35,561 nt of DNA from Verrucomicrobiaceae bacterium. Its GTDB lineage: Bacteria > Verrucomicrobiota > Verrucomicrobiia > Verrucomicrobiales > V1-33. Every line of letters starts with the position of its first letter. The first letter of the stretch is position 1. The stretch covers positions 1 through 35,561 of the forward strand of contig JAIXVE010000165.1 in assembly GCA_027483175.1 (NCBI GenBank), read 5' to 3'. Shown piece by piece: positions 16,331 through 25,500 of the stretch. The translations under genes and the position numbers were made by a program. A model generated the notes under the pieces. It was given only the letters and a program-made list of their open reading frames with translations, did no database searches and was not told where the DNA came from.

Positions 16331-17239
16331 ATGATCCCGAGACGCGCTTTTCTTGCTGGCAGTGTGATGCTGAGTCCTGTGGTGTTGCGAGCGGCGGCTG
16401 GGGGCGGGAAGCTGCATGTGTCGGCGAACACGTATGCGTGGGGCACGTATGCGGGGCGGGAGGCGAAAGGATTTCAGCAGTACAGCGATGAGGCGCTGGC
16501 GATGATGGCGGCGTCGGGGCTGGGGGGATTCGAGCCGAGCGTGGGGAGTGCGGGGGAGCTGGAGGGCCTGGGGCCGAAGTTGCAGCGGGCGGGGTTGGAG
16601 ATGCGGTCGATTTACGTGGGGTCGCAGCTGCATGAGAAGCGCCTGGCGGACGTGAGCATTGGGAGGATTGTGGCGATTGCGAAGGCGGCGGCGGGGCTGG
16701 GGACGAAGATTGTGGTGACGAATCCGGTGCCGGTGCCAGGGGAACTGCGGGGCAAGGAGGCGGATGCGCGGATTGAAGCGCAGGGAGAGGGATTGGATCG
16801 GTTAGGGGCGGCGCTGCGGGAGACGGGCGTGGTGCTGGCGGTGCACAATCACGATGCGGAGTTGCGGCAGGGCGGGCGGGAGTTTCACCATCTGCTGAGT
16901 GTGACGAAGGCGGAGAACGTGAAGTTCTGCCTTGATGCGCACTGGGTTTACCGCGGGTGTGGGGATTCCGAGACCGCGTTGTTTGATGTGGTGGAGCGGT
17001 ATGGTGAGCGGGTGGTGTCGCTGCATTTGAGGCAGTCGCGCGGCGGGAAGTGGAGTGAGACCTTCACGGGGGAAGGTGACATTGACTATGTGCGCCTGGC
17101 GAAGCGGTTGCGGGAGCTGGGGAGGGATCCGCTGCTGGTGCTGGAGCAGTGTGCGGAGGGAGGGACCCCGCACACGATGGACGGGACCGCGGCGCATCGG
17201 GCGAGCGAGGCCGAAGTGCAGCGCGTGTTTGCGCGTTGA
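16331..17239 (+). CDS. Sugar phosphate isomerase/epimerase-like TIM barrel
   Basis: 302 aa from the ATG at 16331. The N-terminus (MIPRRAFLAGS) has twin arginines before a hydrophobic stretch, so Tat export of a folded, possibly metal-bound protein is likely. The rest is an AP-endonuclease-2/xylose-isomerase-like barrel: KLHVSANTYAWG as strand 1, GLGGFEPSV, TGVVLAVHNHDAELRQG with a candidate metal-binding HNH, KFCLDAHWVYRG with Asp-x-His, LHLRQSRGG and LLVLEQ near the end. Family members act on keto-sugars or inositols; exported Verrucomicrobiota members often sit near glycan-degrading genes and may work on released oligosaccharides. Substrate is not determined. It follows the secretin-like gene by 51 nt. 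Confidence 0.82.
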   Translation: MIPRRAFLAGSVMLSPVVLRAAAGGGKLHVSANTYAWGTYAGREAKGFQQYSDEALAMMAASGLGGFEPSVGSAGELEGLGPKLQRAGLEMRSIYVGSQLHEKRLADVSIGRIVAIAKAAAGLGTKIVVTNPVPVPGELRGKEADARIEAQGEGLDRLGAALRETGVVLAVHNHDAELRQGGREFHHLLSVTKAENVKFCLDAHWVYRGCGDSETALFDVVERYGERVVSLHLRQSRGGKWSETFTGEGDIDYVRLAKRLRELGRDPLLVLEQCAEGGTPHTMDGTAAHRASEAEVQRVFAR

Positions 17240-17260
17240 GCGTGCGGGCGGTGTGGGCCG

Positions 17261-18436
17261 TCAGTCCTTGGTGCCTTTTTCGGGCGTGCCGAGGGCGGCT
17301 GGGGGAGTTGCGGGCCGGTTAGGGTCGAGGATGGCGGTGCCTGTACTGTCGCAGATACGGAGCTGGAATTCCCATTCGACGGTCCATGTTTCCGTCTGCT
17401 CGTTCTGGCAGCACTTGACGAGGATGGTGTTAGGGCCCTTGCGGAGTTTGACGGGGAGCCGGTACTGGTCGATTTCCTTGCCGCGGTGGTATTCGTCGCG
17501 ACCGAAGACGAGGTCGCCATTGAGCCAGATTTTCCATGCGTTTTTGCAGCCGAGACGGATTTCGGCGTCGCGTTCGGAGGTGCTTTCGAAGGTGGTGTAG
17601 GCGTAGGCGGTGGCGTCTTTGATCATGCCGGTGGCCTTATTGAAGTCGAGGACACCGAACTGGTCGGAAGAGGCGGCGGGTTTCCATGTGACTGGGTTAG
17701 GGTCACCGGCTTTGAGTTCCTTGCCAGGGTAGGAAGCGGAGAGATCGATCTTGGATTCCGGCGGGAAGGGAGTGTTGAAGCCCTTGCGGCTGGAGTTGTC
17801 GAAGGGGGCGGCGACCTGCCAGTTCATGAGGAAGCCGAAGTGTTTCGGGAGATCGACGGATTCGCCTTTTTCGCGGAGGGCGTCGGCGGCTTCGCGGATC
17901 TGGTCCTCGTCGCGGGCGGCGTTGAGGGCTTTGCGGAGATCGGGGATGCTGCTGGAGGCCTTGGCGGCGGTGATGAGCCGCTGGACGGGTTCGCGGCGGA
18001 GTTCGGAGGCGGGGTCCTCAAGGAAAGAAGGGATGAGGGCGTTCCATGCGGCTTCGTCGCTGGCGCGGAGGAGGTCCATGGCGAGGATGCGGCCGGGCGG
18101 GCGGTTGGTGGCGTCTCTGGCGAAGGCGGCGAGGGGTTCGGGCGGGAGTTTGCCGCCGGATTTCTGGACGATGGCGGAGACTGTGCCGCGGAGCCAGTTG
18201 GCGGCGAGCGGGTTCGCGCGGTTCATGGCGGCGAGGAGGGCTGGGACGGTGTCGGCGGCGCCTGCGGCGGTGATGGCCTTGACGGCGGCGGAGGCTTCGG
18301 CGTTGCCTTTGCCATTGGGTTCGACGGCGAGGATGCGGTCGATCTGGGCGGCGTCCGGGAGGGCGGCGGAGACGGCCGCGGCGAGGGCGAGGAAGACGGC
18401 GGAGGACGGCAGGAACGGAGGCATGGGCGGGAACAT
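17261..18436 (-). CDS. Secreted helical-repeat plus beta-sandwich-like protein
   Basis: 391 aa from the ATG at 18436; an ATG four codons later (18424) is the alternative. A signal peptide spans about residues 1-24 (FLALAAAVSAA). Residues about 25-205 are Ala-rich helices in a HEAT-like succession (VPALLAAMNRA, LRREPVQRLITAA, IPDLRKALNAA). Residues about 210-390 form a beta domain with YTTFESTSERDAEIRLGCKNAWKIWLNGD, ending RKGPNTILVKCCQNE, a glycan-binding or PA14/sandwich-like layout seen in periplasmic Verrucomicrobiota proteins. Likely extracytoplasmic, with a binding rather than catalytic role. It converges with the isomerase-like gene, 21 nt away. Confidence 0.72.
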   Translation of the reverse strand: MFPPMPPFLPSSAVFLALAAAVSAALPDAAQIDRILAVEPNGKGNAEASAAVKAITAAGAADTVPALLAAMNRANPLAANWLRGTVSAIVQKSGGKLPPEPLAAFARDATNRPPGRILAMDLLRASDEAAWNALIPSFLEDPASELRREPVQRLITAAKASSSIPDLRKALNAARDEDQIREAADALREKGESVDLPKHFGFLMNWQVAAPFDNSSRKGFNTPFPPESKIDLSASYPGKELKAGDPNPVTWKPAASSDQFGVLDFNKATGMIKDATAYAYTTFESTSERDAEIRLGCKNAWKIWLNGDLVFGRDEYHRGKEIDQYRLPVKLRKGPNTILVKCCQNEQTETWTVEWEFQLRICDSTGTAILDPNRPATPPAALGTPEKGTKD

Positions 18437-18477
18437 GGAGTCGGGCGGACGGCCCGTCGAGTCCTTTCCCGCGGCGG

Positions 18478-19041
18478 TCAGAGTTCGAGGAAGTTTTTGA
18501 GGAGCTGCTTGCCTTCGGTGGTGAGGATGGATTCCGGGTGGAACTGGACCCCGTGGGTGGGGAATTCGCGGTGACGGAGCCCCATGATTTCCTGTTCGGG
18601 GGTGCGCGCGGTGATTTCGAGGCAGGCTGGGAGGGATTCCTCGCGGACGATGAGCGAGTGGTAGCGAGTGGCTTCGAAGGGATTGGAGAGACCTTTGAAG
18701 ACCCCTTTACCGTCGTGGTGGATCATGGAGGTTTTGCCGTGCATGAGGCGCGGGGCGCGGATGACCTCGCCGCCGAAGACATCGCCCATGCACTGGTGGC
18801 CGAGGCAGACACCGAAGATGGGGCGTGAGGGTGCGAAGCGGCGGAGGACATCGTTGCTGATGCCGGCTTCGCGCGGGGTGCAGGGGCCCGGGGAGATGCA
18901 GATCCGTTCCGGGTTGAGGCGTTCGATTTCGTCGAGGGAGATTTCGTCGTTGCGTTTCACAAGGAGGGACGCGCCGAGTTCGCCGAAGTACTGGACGAGA
19001 TTGTAGGTGAACGAGTCGTAGTTGTCGATGACGAGGAGCAT
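18478..19041 (-). CDS. trpG: Class-I glutamine amidotransferase, anthranilate/aminodeoxychorismate synthase component II
   Basis: 187 aa from the ATG at 19041; the longer open frame upstream lacks a sensible N-terminus. The start [18 protein letters not shown] is the family hallmark. Catalytic Cys79 lies in GVCLGHQC, with His168 and Glu170 in HPES completing the triad; [12 protein letters not shown] is also typical. The subunit supplies ammonia from glutamine to chorismate for tryptophan (TrpG) or folate (PabA). No trpE/pabB is in the window, so the partner is elsewhere, and one subunit may serve both pathways. Full length for the family (about 190 aa). Confidence 0.93.
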   Translation of the reverse strand: MLLVIDNYDSFTYNLVQYFGELGASLLVKRNDEISLDEIERLNPERICISPGPCTPREAGISNDVLRRFAPSRPIFGVCLGHQCMGDVFGGEVIRAPRLMHGKTSMIHHDGKGVFKGLSNPFEATRYHSLIVREESLPACLEITARTPEQEIMGLRHREFPTHGVQFHPESILTTEGKQLLKNFLEL

Positions 19042-19104
19042 GACGGGATCACGCTGGGCGGTTAAGCGCGCGCTGCCAAGGGGCAAAATGGGGTGAGGCG
19101 GGGA

Positions 19105-19872
19105 TCAGAAATCGGTTTTGGCCTCTTTGAGGTCGAGTTCCCTGATCCATGTGTTGCGGTAGCGGACGTCATGGCCTTCGCACTGGAGTTTGAGGCCCTG
19201 AGGGGAATCGGTGATGCCTTTGCCGCCGTCGTTGCCGCCATCGACCCCGCTGTTAGGGCCGCCCCAGACCTGATTGATGGTGACATTGTGGTGCACCTTT
19301 TTGCCGTTGAAGTACATGGTGACGAGCGGCTTTTCGATGAGCTTGCCGTCTTTGAAGCGGGCGGCGCGGAAGACGATGTCGTAGGCGTTCCATTTGCCGG
19401 TGCCGAGGTAGGCGTCGTAGGGGGAATCGGTTTCGTTGATGACGGCACCCATGCCGTGTTTGGTTTTGTCGCCGTCGAGGACCTGGATTTCGTAGCGGTT
19501 CTGGAGGTAGACCCCGCTATTGCCGCCGGGTTTGGAGATGAGGAATTCGACGTGGAGGCGGAAGTCGCGGTAGGCTTTTTTGGTGACGATGTCAGCGGCT
19601 CCGAATTTGCCGCCGGCGGCGGCTGGGTCGTCGGTCATGACGGTGGAAGCACCGGCCTCGACGGGGTCGGGCATGATTTTCCATTTGATGGGGAGAGCGG
19701 AGGCGAAGCCGGGGCCCTGCCAGTAGGTCCATTTGTCGTCGAGGAGGGCGCGGGAGCCGTCGATGAGGATATCGGCACCGGTTTCGGGTTTGAGGCCGAC
19801 GCCGGGGGCGGGATCGGCGGCGCGGAGGAAAGGCGAGGCGAGGAGGAGGAAGGAGAGGGCGAGACGGCGCAT
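19105..19872 (-). CDS. Secreted DUF1080 (3-keto-disaccharide hydrolase-like) protein
   Basis: 255 aa from the ATG at 19872. Signal peptide MRRLALSFLLLASPFLRA. The remainder is a DUF1080 concanavalin-like domain: KWTYWQGPGFAS, ADIVTKKAYRDFRLHVEFLIS, GGNSGVYLQNRYEIQVLD, WNAYDIVFRA, VTMYFNGKKVHHNVTI, and a closing strand IRELDLKEAK. The family was first seen as a conserved Planctomycetes/Verrucomicrobia fold and is now linked to 3-keto-disaccharide or related glycoside hydrolysis; specificity cannot be read here. It follows the SufE-like gene by 84 nt on the same strand and probably has its own promoter. Confidence 0.92.
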   Translation of the reverse strand: MRRLALSFLLLASPFLRAADPAPGVGLKPETGADILIDGSRALLDDKWTYWQGPGFASALPIKWKIMPDPVEAGASTVMTDDPAAAGGKFGAADIVTKKAYRDFRLHVEFLISKPGGNSGVYLQNRYEIQVLDGDKTKHGMGAVINETDSPYDAYLGTGKWNAYDIVFRAARFKDGKLIEKPLVTMYFNGKKVHHNVTINQVWGGPNSGVDGGNDGGKGITDSPQGLKLQCEGHDVRYRNTWIRELDLKEAKTDF

Positions 19873-19956
19873 GGCGGGTGGGAGGAGATTGAGGGACGAG
19901 CGTGGGGGTGGGAGGAGGCTTGGTCATCCGCGCATGTGCGGAGAAAAGCGGGTGGG

Positions 19957-20415
19957 TCAGGCGGAGGCGGCGCGCTCGCGATTGAGCCAGACCTTGACGG
20001 CGCTTTTCATGCGGCCGAGGACGTAATAGACCGTCTGGGAGCGGAGACGGACGAGTTCTGCGCCGACGATCTGGGGGACGAAGTCGGCGGGGGCCTCGAG
20101 GACGGTTTCGGGGGACGAGCCGTTGAAGCCCTGGCAGAGGATGGTGGTCATGGCGCGGGTCAGGGTCTGGACCTGCGGGCCGAGGGTGATGCGGAAGTGG
20201 CAGAGACGAGCGTCATCGATGCGGAGGAAGACCCCGACGGTGTCGGTGCATTCCTCGTCTTTGCGGGTGTCTTCGAGGTCGAAGGATTCGCCGGGCTGGG
20301 GTGCCTGGCGAGCGGCTCCGTCGGCGAAGCTGATGAGCATTTCGCGGCGTTCGGATTCTGCGAGACCGGCGCAGAGGTCGATGATGTCCCTGAGGGCTTG
20401 CGGGTGCTCGGCCAT
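19957..20415 (-). CDS. SufE-family sulfur acceptor-like protein
   Basis: 152 aa from the ATG at 20415. The SufE fold is suggested by LRDIIDLCAGLAESERREML at the N-terminus, an acidic PGESFDLED, then the Cys-bearing strand KDEECTDTVGVFL, ARLCHFRITLGPQVQTLTRAM, QGFNGSSPETVLEAP and a C-terminal helix. SufE proteins normally carry Gly-Cys-Gln-Ser in the active site; here Cys56 sits in an ECTDTV context, so the sulfur-accepting Cys is kept but its surroundings differ. It begins 6 nt after the sulfurtransferase gene, so the two are cotranscribed. I infer that the sulfurtransferase may donate persulfide to it, outside a classical suf operon. Confidence 0.8.
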   Translation of the reverse strand: MAEHPQALRDIIDLCAGLAESERREMLISFADGAARQAPQPGESFDLEDTRKDEECTDTVGVFLRIDDARLCHFRITLGPQVQTLTRAMTTILCQGFNGSSPETVLEAPADFVPQIVGAELVRLRSQTVYYVLGRMKSAVKVWLNRERAASA

Positions 20416-20421
20416 GGTTGG

Positions 20422-21291
20422 TTAGGTGGTGCTACGTTCGATGGGGGAGCGGACCATATTGCCCCATTCGGTCCAACTGCCGTCGTAGTTGCGGACGGAG
20501 GAGAAGCCGAGCAGGTAGGTTAGGACGAACCATGTGTGGCTGGAGCGTTCCCCGATGCGGCAGTAGGCGATGATGTCGTCGGTTGGGTTGAGCCCGAGCC
20601 CGGCTTGGTAGATGGCGCGGAGTTCGTCGACCGATTTGAAGGTGCCGTCGGGGTTGGCGGCGGTGGCCCATGGGCAGCTTTGGGCACCGGGGATGTGGCC
20701 GCCGCGGAGGACCCCTTCCTGAGGGTATTCCGGCATGTGGGTGACCTCGCCGCGGAATTCGCCTGGGGAGCGGACATCGACCATGGGTTTGGCGGCCTGC
20801 ATGTGGGCGAGGGTTTCGTGGTAGAAGGCGCGGATGGCGGCGTCGTTGCGGGCTGCGGGCTGCGGGTAGACGGCGGTGGAGGGCTTGGGGATTTCGCGGG
20901 TGAGGGTGCGGTTTTCGGCGACCCATTTGGCGCGACCGCCGTCGACGACCGCGGCGTTGCGGTGGCCGAAGAGTTGGAAGACCCAGAAGGCGTAGGTGGC
21001 CCACCAGTTGGATTTGTCGCCGTAGAAGACGACCTTGGTATCCGGCGTGATGCCGTGAGCGCTGCAGAGGTGTGCGAATTGTTCGGGCCCGATGTAGTCG
21101 CGGACGGTCTGGTCGTTGAGATCGCGGCGCCAGTCGATGTGGACGGCACCGGGGACGTGGCCGGTGTCGTAGAGGAGGACGTCTTCGTTGCTTTCGATGA
21201 TGCGGAGGGAAGGGTCGTCGAGGTGGCTGGCGAGCCAGTCGGTGCTGACGAGCACATCCGGGTGGGCGTAGGCGGCGATTTTATCGTTCAT
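20422..21291 (-). CDS. sseA: Thiosulfate/3-mercaptopyruvate sulfurtransferase (tandem rhodanese)
   Basis: 289 aa from the ATG at 21291. Two rhodanese domains: residues about 12-130 ([35 protein letters not shown], inactive copy) and 160-285 ([23 protein letters not shown], then the active loop). Cys244 in CRIGERS is the persulfide-forming residue. The loop differs from the CRxGV(T/S) form of many family members. The reaction moves sulfane sulfur from thiosulfate or mercaptopyruvate to an acceptor. No signal peptide, so cytoplasmic. It is the first gene of a pair with the SufE-like protein, 6 nt apart. The exact donor cannot be decided from sequence. Confidence 0.9.
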   Translation of the reverse strand: MNDKIAAYAHPDVLVSTDWLASHLDDPSLRIIESNEDVLLYDTGHVPGAVHIDWRRDLNDQTVRDYIGPEQFAHLCSAHGITPDTKVVFYGDKSNWWATYAFWVFQLFGHRNAAVVDGGRAKWVAENRTLTREIPKPSTAVYPQPAARNDAAIRAFYHETLAHMQAAKPMVDVRSPGEFRGEVTHMPEYPQEGVLRGGHIPGAQSCPWATAANPDGTFKSVDELRAIYQAGLGLNPTDDIIAYCRIGERSSHTWFVLTYLLGFSSVRNYDGSWTEWGNMVRSPIERSTT

Positions 21292-21373
21292 ATTGGCGGG
21301 CGTTGCTGGCAGTTACGTCCACGCATGGGGACCGGCACGGTTGAAATCAAGGGCGCGATGGGAAATCGGGGGA

Positions 21374-21727
21374 TCAGTCGATGCCGAGGGCGTCGCGGGT
21401 GCGGCGGGGCAGGGAGGCGGTGACGAGGTGATAGGAATGGAGGATGAGTTCGCGGAGGAGCGCGGTGGGGATGCCTTCGATGTGGATGGTGTTCCAGTGG
21501 CGTTTGTTCATGTGGTAGCCGGGCTGGATGGCGTCGTACTGGTCGCGGAGGTCGAGGGCGCGGTCGGGGTCGCACTTGAGATTGAGGCGAGGCGGGACGT
21601 CGGTGAGGGAGGCGAGGGCGAAGAGTTTGTCGGCGACTTTGAAGACGAGGACATCGGGGCCGAAAGGGGTGGATTCGGTGGTGTGGGGGAGGGCGAGGCA
21701 GAAGTCGCGGGTGTCGGAGAGCGTCAT
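21374..21727 (-). CDS. MmcQ/YjbR family protein
   Basis: 117 aa from the ATG at 21727; the longer frame upstream is Pro/Ser-rich and non-coding in look. Family features: TRDFCLALPHTTESTPFGPD, VFKVADKLFALASL, LNLKCDPDRALDLRDQY, and the signature PGYHMNKRHWNTI with a C-terminal helix. The small alpha/beta fold resembles CyaY-type DNA-binding proteins, but the role is not established. Full length. Cytoplasmic. It diverges from the membrane protein at 21874. Confidence 0.9.
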   Translation of the reverse strand: MTLSDTRDFCLALPHTTESTPFGPDVLVFKVADKLFALASLTDVPPRLNLKCDPDRALDLRDQYDAIQPGYHMNKRHWNTIHIEGIPTALLRELILHSYHLVTASLPRRTRDALGID

Positions 21728-21873
21728 GGGGGAGGGAATTAGCAGGGGAATGCTGGGAGGAGAGGGTGGCAGGCAGTTGGAGCCGACCGACTGCATGGAT
21801 TTGGCGAGCGGTTGGGGGGGGAGGGGCGAGTGATTGCGGTAGCGGTGGGGCGGGATGTGAGGGAGGGTGGGGT

Positions 21874-22572
21874 ATGAATTCAGTCGGCAGGATTATGGAG
21901 GATGTCTGGCGGTTGCTGACGTTTCGGGAGCCGTCGGCGGCGATTGCGGAGTCGTGGCGCGGTTATCTTGCGGTGGGGCTGGGGTTCACGTGGCTGGCGG
22001 GAGTCGGGAGGTACTGGGACAGCCCGCGGGCGTTGCTCTGGCAGCAATGGGGACTTGGGTCGCTGGCGTATGTGTTTGTGCTGGCGCTGGTGATCTGGTT
22101 GATTGTGATTCCGCTGAGGCCGGAGCGGTGGTCGTACCGGAGTGTACTGGTTTTTGTGACACTGACGTCGCCGCCGGCGCTGCTGTATGCGATTCCGGTG
22201 GAGCGCTTTATGACCCTTGGGGATGCGCAGACGATGAACGCGTGGTTTCTGGCGGGGGTGGCGGCGTGGCGGGTGGCATTGCTGGTGTGGTTTGTGCAGC
22301 GGGTGGCGAGGATATCGGGGATGGCACTGATGGTGGCGACCGGTTTACCGTTAAGCATGACTGTGATGGCGCTGACGTGGCTGAATCTGGAGCACGTGGT
22401 GTTCCAGTTGATGGCCGGGATGGGTCCGGACCAGCGATCGGCGAATGATGGAGCGTATTTTGTGGTGATGGTGCTGGGGTTTTTGGCGACCTTTGCGGCT
22501 CCGACCCTTCTAGCGGTGTATTTGTGTCTGTGCTGGCGGGCGTGGCGGGTACGGCGTGGTGCGGCGGAGTGA
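21874..22572 (+). CDS. Six-helix membrane protein, unknown
   Basis: 232 aa from the ATG at 21874, preceded by a G-rich stretch (gggagggtgggg) that could serve as ribosome binding site. Six hydrophobic spans at about 30-47, 61-81, 90-110, 121-140, 147-170 and 198-225. The N-terminus carries RIMEDVWRLLTFREPS, a YIP1-like opening seen in bacterial inner-membrane proteins; the helices are Trp/Val/Leu-rich. A basic C-terminal end (WRAWRVRRG) suggests a cytoplasmic C-terminus. No catalytic motif visible. It converges with the 2203-aa gene, 19 nt away. Function unknown. Confidence 0.72.
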   Translation: MNSVGRIMEDVWRLLTFREPSAAIAESWRGYLAVGLGFTWLAGVGRYWDSPRALLWQQWGLGSLAYVFVLALVIWLIVIPLRPERWSYRSVLVFVTLTSPPALLYAIPVERFMTLGDAQTMNAWFLAGVAAWRVALLVWFVQRVARISGMALMVATGLPLSMTVMALTWLNLEHVVFQLMAGMGPDQRSANDGAYFVVMVLGFLATFAAPTLLAVYLCLCWRAWRVRRGAAE

Positions 22573-22591
22573 GGCCGGAGACGTGGTGCGG

Positions 22592-25500
22592 CTAGGGGGA
22601 TTTGAAGGACAGGCGGAGGAAGCGGCGGGATTCGCCTGGGGGGAGGTCGGAGCGGAGGGTGAGGATTTCGGAGCCGTCGGGGCGGGTGGAGCGTGAGACG
22701 AGGGTGGCGGGGGTGGGGGCCCATGCGGCGAGGTTTTGGGAGGAATCGACGGAGGTGAGGACATCTGCGCCTGGGGCGCGGACGAAGACGGCTTCGAAGG
22801 TACCGCCTGGGCCGGAGGCGGAGAGGATGGGGCGGGTGCCGCCGGTGGCGTAGGCCATGAGATTGGAGAGGCCGTCGTTGTTGTCGTCGCCGTTGGGGTT
22901 GGCGGGGAGAGGGGCGGCGTCGGAGGTGGTGGGTGAGCCGTTGGGGGAGCGACTGGCGCGCCAGTTGAGCGGGTCGGAGGGGTCTGGGTTGAGGGATGGG
23001 GCGACGAGGACGAGGGAAGGGCCTGTGCCGTCGGCGTCGGGCCATGGGGAACGGTCGCTGTAGGAGAAGCGGACGATGTCCTGGCCTGCGGCGTCGATGA
23101 GGGAGAGTTCCTCGCCGGTGTTGGAGAGCAGGTTGGCGTTCGGGAGGAAGTATTCGGGGAGCGTAGCGATGCCGGGGTAGCGGAGATTGAAGGCGGCGGT
23201 GCGGCGTGGGATGATGCGGCGGGTGCCTGGGGCCATGGTGATGTTAGCTGGGGCGTTCCATGTGATGCCTGAGGAGAAGCGGACCCCGTTGAGGGAGAGG
23301 GTGCTTTGGCTGATGTTGAGGAGTTCGATGAATTCGAAGTCGTCGTTGTCAGGGAAGGCGAGTTCGGGGCCGGAGGGGGGAGCGGGGTGGTAGTTGAATT
23401 CGGAGATGACGAGATTGCCTGCGGCGGCTGGGATGATGGAGCCGGTGCCGGTGATGGTGATGTTGTCTGAGGCGGCGACGGTGCCGTCGAAGGCGATGGC
23501 TTCGATGAGGTAAACGTTAGGTCCGGGGGCGGCGGGGAGGGAGACTGACCATGCGGAGCGGGACGTCCATGTGGTGGTGGCGGATTCGTCGGCACCGTTG
23601 ATGCGGAGCGAGCGGACATCGAGGGGTGCGGTGCCTGAGATGGTGACCTGAGGCGTGGTGACGGAGAAGTCGGCCCCGTTGTTCGTGGTGATGGCGAATG
23701 GGGTGGCTGGGTAGAGCGGGGCGATCTGGGAGCGGACGAAGGCGACCCGCTGGGCGACGTAGGTGGTGATTTCGGACCAATTGCCGCCGGTGGTGCTGAA
23801 GGTTTGATAGTGGGAGGCCCACGGGGCGATGTAGGCCTCGTTGAAGGAACGATTGATGATGTCGTTGAGGTGGCCGTAGTAGGCGCGGTGGTAGGCCGGG
23901 CTGGCGGCGATCATTTTGGCGAGGTCCGGGGCGATGACGAGTGCGGCGTCCGGCGGTTGGGTGAGGAAGTCGCCGTCCCATGGGAGGAAGAGGATGCGTC
24001 CGTCGCGGCGGTGGTAGAGTTTGAGATTGTGCCAGCCGCCGCCGGAGGTGGTGTAGTGGTCGCCAGGGCCGGCGAGGGCGCAGGCGGCGAAGCAGCGGAG
24101 CCACTGATCGACGTCGATGGTGGAGGGGAGGGCCTGGGCGTAGGGGGTGCCGGTGAGGCGGAAGGTGGCGTTGAGATTGACGATGCGGGAGAAGTCGTCG
24201 TCGTTGCGGGCGTTGCCGATGAGGAAGTTCCAGCGGTAGGCTTCCTTGTCAGGGCTGGAGATCTGGCCGATGGCGACGGCGTTGACCTCGTCGGGCTGGG
24301 GGAGTTTGAGACCTTCCGGCGTGCCGCCTTCGGTGGTGAGCGGGTAGTAGATGAGTTCGTACTTGAACGTGGGGGTGTCTGCGCCGTTGTCCCATTGACC
24401 GTCGAGGTACTGGTCATTGAACTCGGCCATGGTTAGGGTGGAGCTGCCGGTATGGGCTGGGCGCGGGGCGATGAGATAGACCATGTCATTGTACATGGAG
24501 GGGATGCCCGAGGCGCGGCTGAAGAAGTGCCAGTTGATGATTTCGCCGTGGCCGTAGCCGCTGCCTGGCGAGCCGCGGCCGTAGCTGGAGCGGTCGAGAT
24601 TGACGGTGGTCATGACCCCGCGGAAGGGTTGGGCGGGATCGAACTCGATGGCGAAGCCGAGACGGACATCGGCGAGACGGCCGCGCTGACTGCTTTTGAG
24701 GCGGCAGCGGGCGTTGTAGAAGATTTCGGATTCCTTGTAGATGACGGTGCAGGGGAGCGTGTCGTTGCTCATGACATTGGTAGGCAGGTGCATGAAGTCT
24801 GCGTTGGCGGTGGTCATGAGGACGCGGAGCCCGTGGCCTGGGCCTGGGGGAGCGGTGCCGTCGTTCCAGCGGACGAGGGCGCTGTTGGCTGGGTAGCGGG
24901 AGACGGCTCCGGCGTTGTCGGTGGCTTCGATGAAGAATTCGAGGAGTGAGCCGGCGGGTTGGGGTGGGAGGGCGGCGGAGAAGGCCGAGGTGCCCGACAT
25001 GGGGATTGAGGAGAACGTGCCGGCGCCGTCGGGGCGCCAGCGGAGGACGACTGAGGCGATGCCGTCGGGGTCGGAGGCGCGGACGGAGACGGAGACTGAC
25101 TGGTCGGGGAGAGGGACGGCGGGGAGGTGGGCGAGGGCGGAGAGGGAGGGTCCGATGTTAGGGGTGGCGCGGGAGTTGGGGGCGCCGGGGGTGCCGTTGT
25201 TCATGGGAACGGCGAGGATGATCTGACGGGCGAGCCGGTTGAAGTAGAGCCGGGAGAGGAGACGCGGGGAGCCGCTGAGCCAGCGGGCGCGGAAGCTGAC
25301 CGCGTAGGTGGCGGTGGGGCTGAGGGGGACGAACGTGCTGCCGGATTTCAGCGTGGTTTCGACGTGGTTGTGCATGTGTTCCGTGCCGCCGGTGGCGGTG
25401 ATGCGGAGGACGGGGTTGCCGGAGTTGGAGGGGTCGGGCTGGGAGATGGAGCGGCCGTGGCTGCCGTGATTGCCGAGGAGCCGCCATGAGGTGGTGCCGG

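Noticed and set aside
17486-18574. 362-codon open frame on the + strand
   Set aside because: Antisense to the secreted helical-repeat gene; Gly/Glu-rich and without motifs.
19093-20523. 476-codon open frame on the + strand
   Set aside because: Lies over the DUF1080, SufE-like and sulfurtransferase genes; Gly/Ala/Glu-rich shadow without motifs.
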